A stretch of 6,896 nucleotides of DNA, taken from positions 1-6,896 of the forward strand of contig JAATEU010000580.1 of assembly GCA_015655565.1 (NCBI GenBank). Reading direction: 5' to 3'. Origin of the DNA: Clostridiales bacterium. GTDB lineage: Bacteria > Bacillota > Clostridia > Lachnospirales > Lachnospiraceae. Made by a program: the position numbers and the translations under genes. Below the pieces are notes generated by a model, which searched no databases, was not told the origin of the DNA, and saw only the letters and a program-made list of their open reading frames with translations. Of the stretch, positions 5,880 to 6,896 are shown piece by piece (within the stretch, counting starts at the first letter, position 1; the number at the start of each line of letters is the position of its first letter).

Positions 5880-6752
5880 TTAGAAATGGATTTTATCATA
5901 AATAATATCGCTGAGCCTGGCAAATTGTTCCAGAGTTAACGCTTCTCCCCGTATAGCTGGAGATACCTTCAGTTCATTAATTGCTTCTGCTAATGCTTCC
6001 TTAGGCAGCTTGATATCAGTCCCATTATTCAATCCGTTAACCAGTGTCTTCCTTCTTTGGTTAAAGGATGCCCGAATAATTTGAAACATTAGCTTTTCAT
6101 CCTTTACTTTTACCGGCATGTTACTATGGAGGGTTAAGCAGATTACGGCAGAGCCAACCTTGGGCCTTGGCATAAAGCAATTCGGAGGTACATTGGCTGC
6201 TATAGAGGGTTTTGCATAATACTGGACTGCCAGTGACAATGCCCCGTAATCCTTGCTTCCGGGACCGGACTGCATGCGGTCGGCCACTTCTTTCTGAATC
6301 ATAACGGTTATATTATCAACCGGTACACGGGCTTCCAACAGACCCATAATAATAGGTGTAGTAATGTAATAAGGGAGATTTGCCACTATTTTAACAGGTT
6401 TTCCAGCGTTTTTCTCCAGTACCAGCCGTTTAATATCTATCTTTAATATATCCTCATTGATCAGGGTTATATTTTCATAGGCGGATAAGGTATCCTTAAG
6501 AATCGGTATTAAGGATCGGTCAATTTCTACCGCAATAACCTCCCTTGCCGCTTCACATAAATATTGGGTTAATGTACCGATGCCCGGTCCCACTTCCAAT
6601 ACCAAATCGTCTTTGGTTACTCCGGCCGCCTTAATAATCTTATCCAATACATGAGTATCGATTAAAAAGTTCTGTCCGTATTTCTTCTGAAAAACAAAAT
6701 GATATTTTTTTAAGATTTCTATGGTTTCCTTTGGATTCCCCAGTGTGGCCAT
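5880..6752 (-). CDS. rsmA: 16S rRNA (adenine1518-N6/adenine1519-N6)-dimethyltransferase
   Basis: RsmA (KsgA) transfers four methyl groups from S-adenosylmethionine to two adjacent adenines near the 3' end of 16S rRNA, a late step in 30S subunit assembly. The protein is 290 residues, as usual for Firmicutes. Motifs in order are KKYGQNFL near residues 24-31, the SAM-binding VLEVGPGIGTLT near 52-63, the acidic VEID, the catalytic NLPYY near 126-130 and FMPRPKVGSAV near 195-205; the last has Gly where Asp is common (PKVDSAV). Two ATGs lie in tandem at 6755 and 6752. I prefer 6752 because the Shine-Dalgarno AGAGG lies 5 bases from it and only 2 from the first. The gene follows tatD by under 30 bases, so the two are co-transcribed. 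Confidence 0.96.
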   Translation of the reverse strand: MATLGNPKETIEILKKYHFVFQKKYGQNFLIDTHVLDKIIKAAGVTKDDLVLEVGPGIGTLTQYLCEAAREVIAVEIDRSLIPILKDTLSAYENITLINEDILKIDIKRLVLEKNAGKPVKIVANLPYYITTPIIMGLLEARVPVDNITVMIQKEVADRMQSGPGSKDYGALSLAVQYYAKPSIAANVPPNCFMPRPKVGSAVICLTLHSNMPVKVKDEKLMFQIIRASFNQRRKTLVNGLNNGTDIKLPKEALAEAINELKVSPAIRGEALTLEQFARLSDIIYDKIHF

Positions 6753-6780
6753 CATTACCTCTTTCCTCTTCTTTTATTTT

Positions 6781-6896
6781 TCACCTTATACCATACATTT
6801 TCTTTGCATTTTGTTCTGTTACTGCTATCACTTCCCCGCAGCCAATCCCTTTTAATTCTCCTATCTGTTTCGCTATATAAATTAAATTCAGGGAAG
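6781..6896 (-). CDS. tatD: TatD-family metal-dependent nuclease, C-terminal end (truncated by window edge)
   Basis: Only the last 37 codons are present, ending in TGA at 6783-6781. The visible sequence, SLNLIYIAKQIGELKGI followed by a segment ending TEQNAKKMYGIR, fits the C-terminal helices of TatD/YabD hydrolases. The family pattern there is N-L-x-Y-I-A-x-x-I-A-x-L-K-G-I, then T-x-x-N-A-K-x-x-F/Y-G-I. TatD proteins are cytosolic TIM-barrel metal-dependent DNases; the metal-binding residues lie outside the window. In Firmicutes tatD commonly sits just upstream of rsmA, often with rnmV between them. Here rsmA follows directly after about 28 bases. Confidence 0.82.
   Translation of the reverse strand, partial: SLNLIYIAKQIGELKGIGCGEVIAVTEQNAKKMYGIR

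Noticed and set aside
5741..5923. A 60-residue minus-strand ORF overlapping the 3' end of rsmA.
   Set aside because: It begins with TTG, has no ribosome binding site and covers the hairpin at 5831-5859 and part of rsmA in another frame.

Overview
The window is ordinary-looking chromosome from an AT-rich, low-GC Gram-positive anaerobe, most likely a clostridium of the Lachnospiraceae type. I infer this from the class III (oxygen-sensitive) ribonucleotide reductase pair, a PPi-type phosphofructokinase, strong AGGAGG-like ribosome binding sites, Firmicute-style promoters, and the residue pattern around the NrdD glycyl-radical site. No mobile element, CRISPR array, tRNA or rRNA is visible.

Layout, left to right. 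(1) Positions 1-880, minus strand: the N-terminal part of an ABC-F (Uup-like) ATPase running off the left edge. (2) Positions 881-1566: a 686-base intergenic region. It holds the likely ABC-F promoter, a strong minus-strand intrinsic terminator, a candidate minus-strand leader RNA or sRNA with a 22-residue ORF, and the nrd control region with two NrdR boxes in tandem around an extended -10. (3) Positions 1591-4202, plus strand: the nrdD-nrdG operon, whose stop and start codons overlap by one base. (4) Positions 4283-5512, minus strand: a 6-phosphofructokinase of the PPi-dependent type, with its own TTGACA promoter and an inverted repeat in its 5' UTR. (5) Positions 5625-5879: a hairpin and a two-way terminator. 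(6) Positions 5880-6752, minus strand: rsmA (ksgA), 16S rRNA dimethyladenosine transferase. (7) Positions 6781-6896, minus strand: the C-terminal 37 residues of a TatD-family nuclease, immediately upstream of rsmA.

How the parts relate. nrdD makes dNTPs from NTPs without oxygen and nrdG installs its glycyl radical. The tandem boxes imply that NrdR, encoded elsewhere, represses the pair when dATP is high. tatD and rsmA form the tail of a housekeeping operon. The phosphofructokinase is a single-gene glycolytic unit. The part least explained by standard annotation is the minus-strand segment at about 1185-1433. It has a terminator, a Shine-Dalgarno sequence, a short ORF and competing helices, and could be an attenuation leader for the ABC-F gene or a free-standing small RNA. 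I found no clearly new system; that segment is the best candidate for follow-up.
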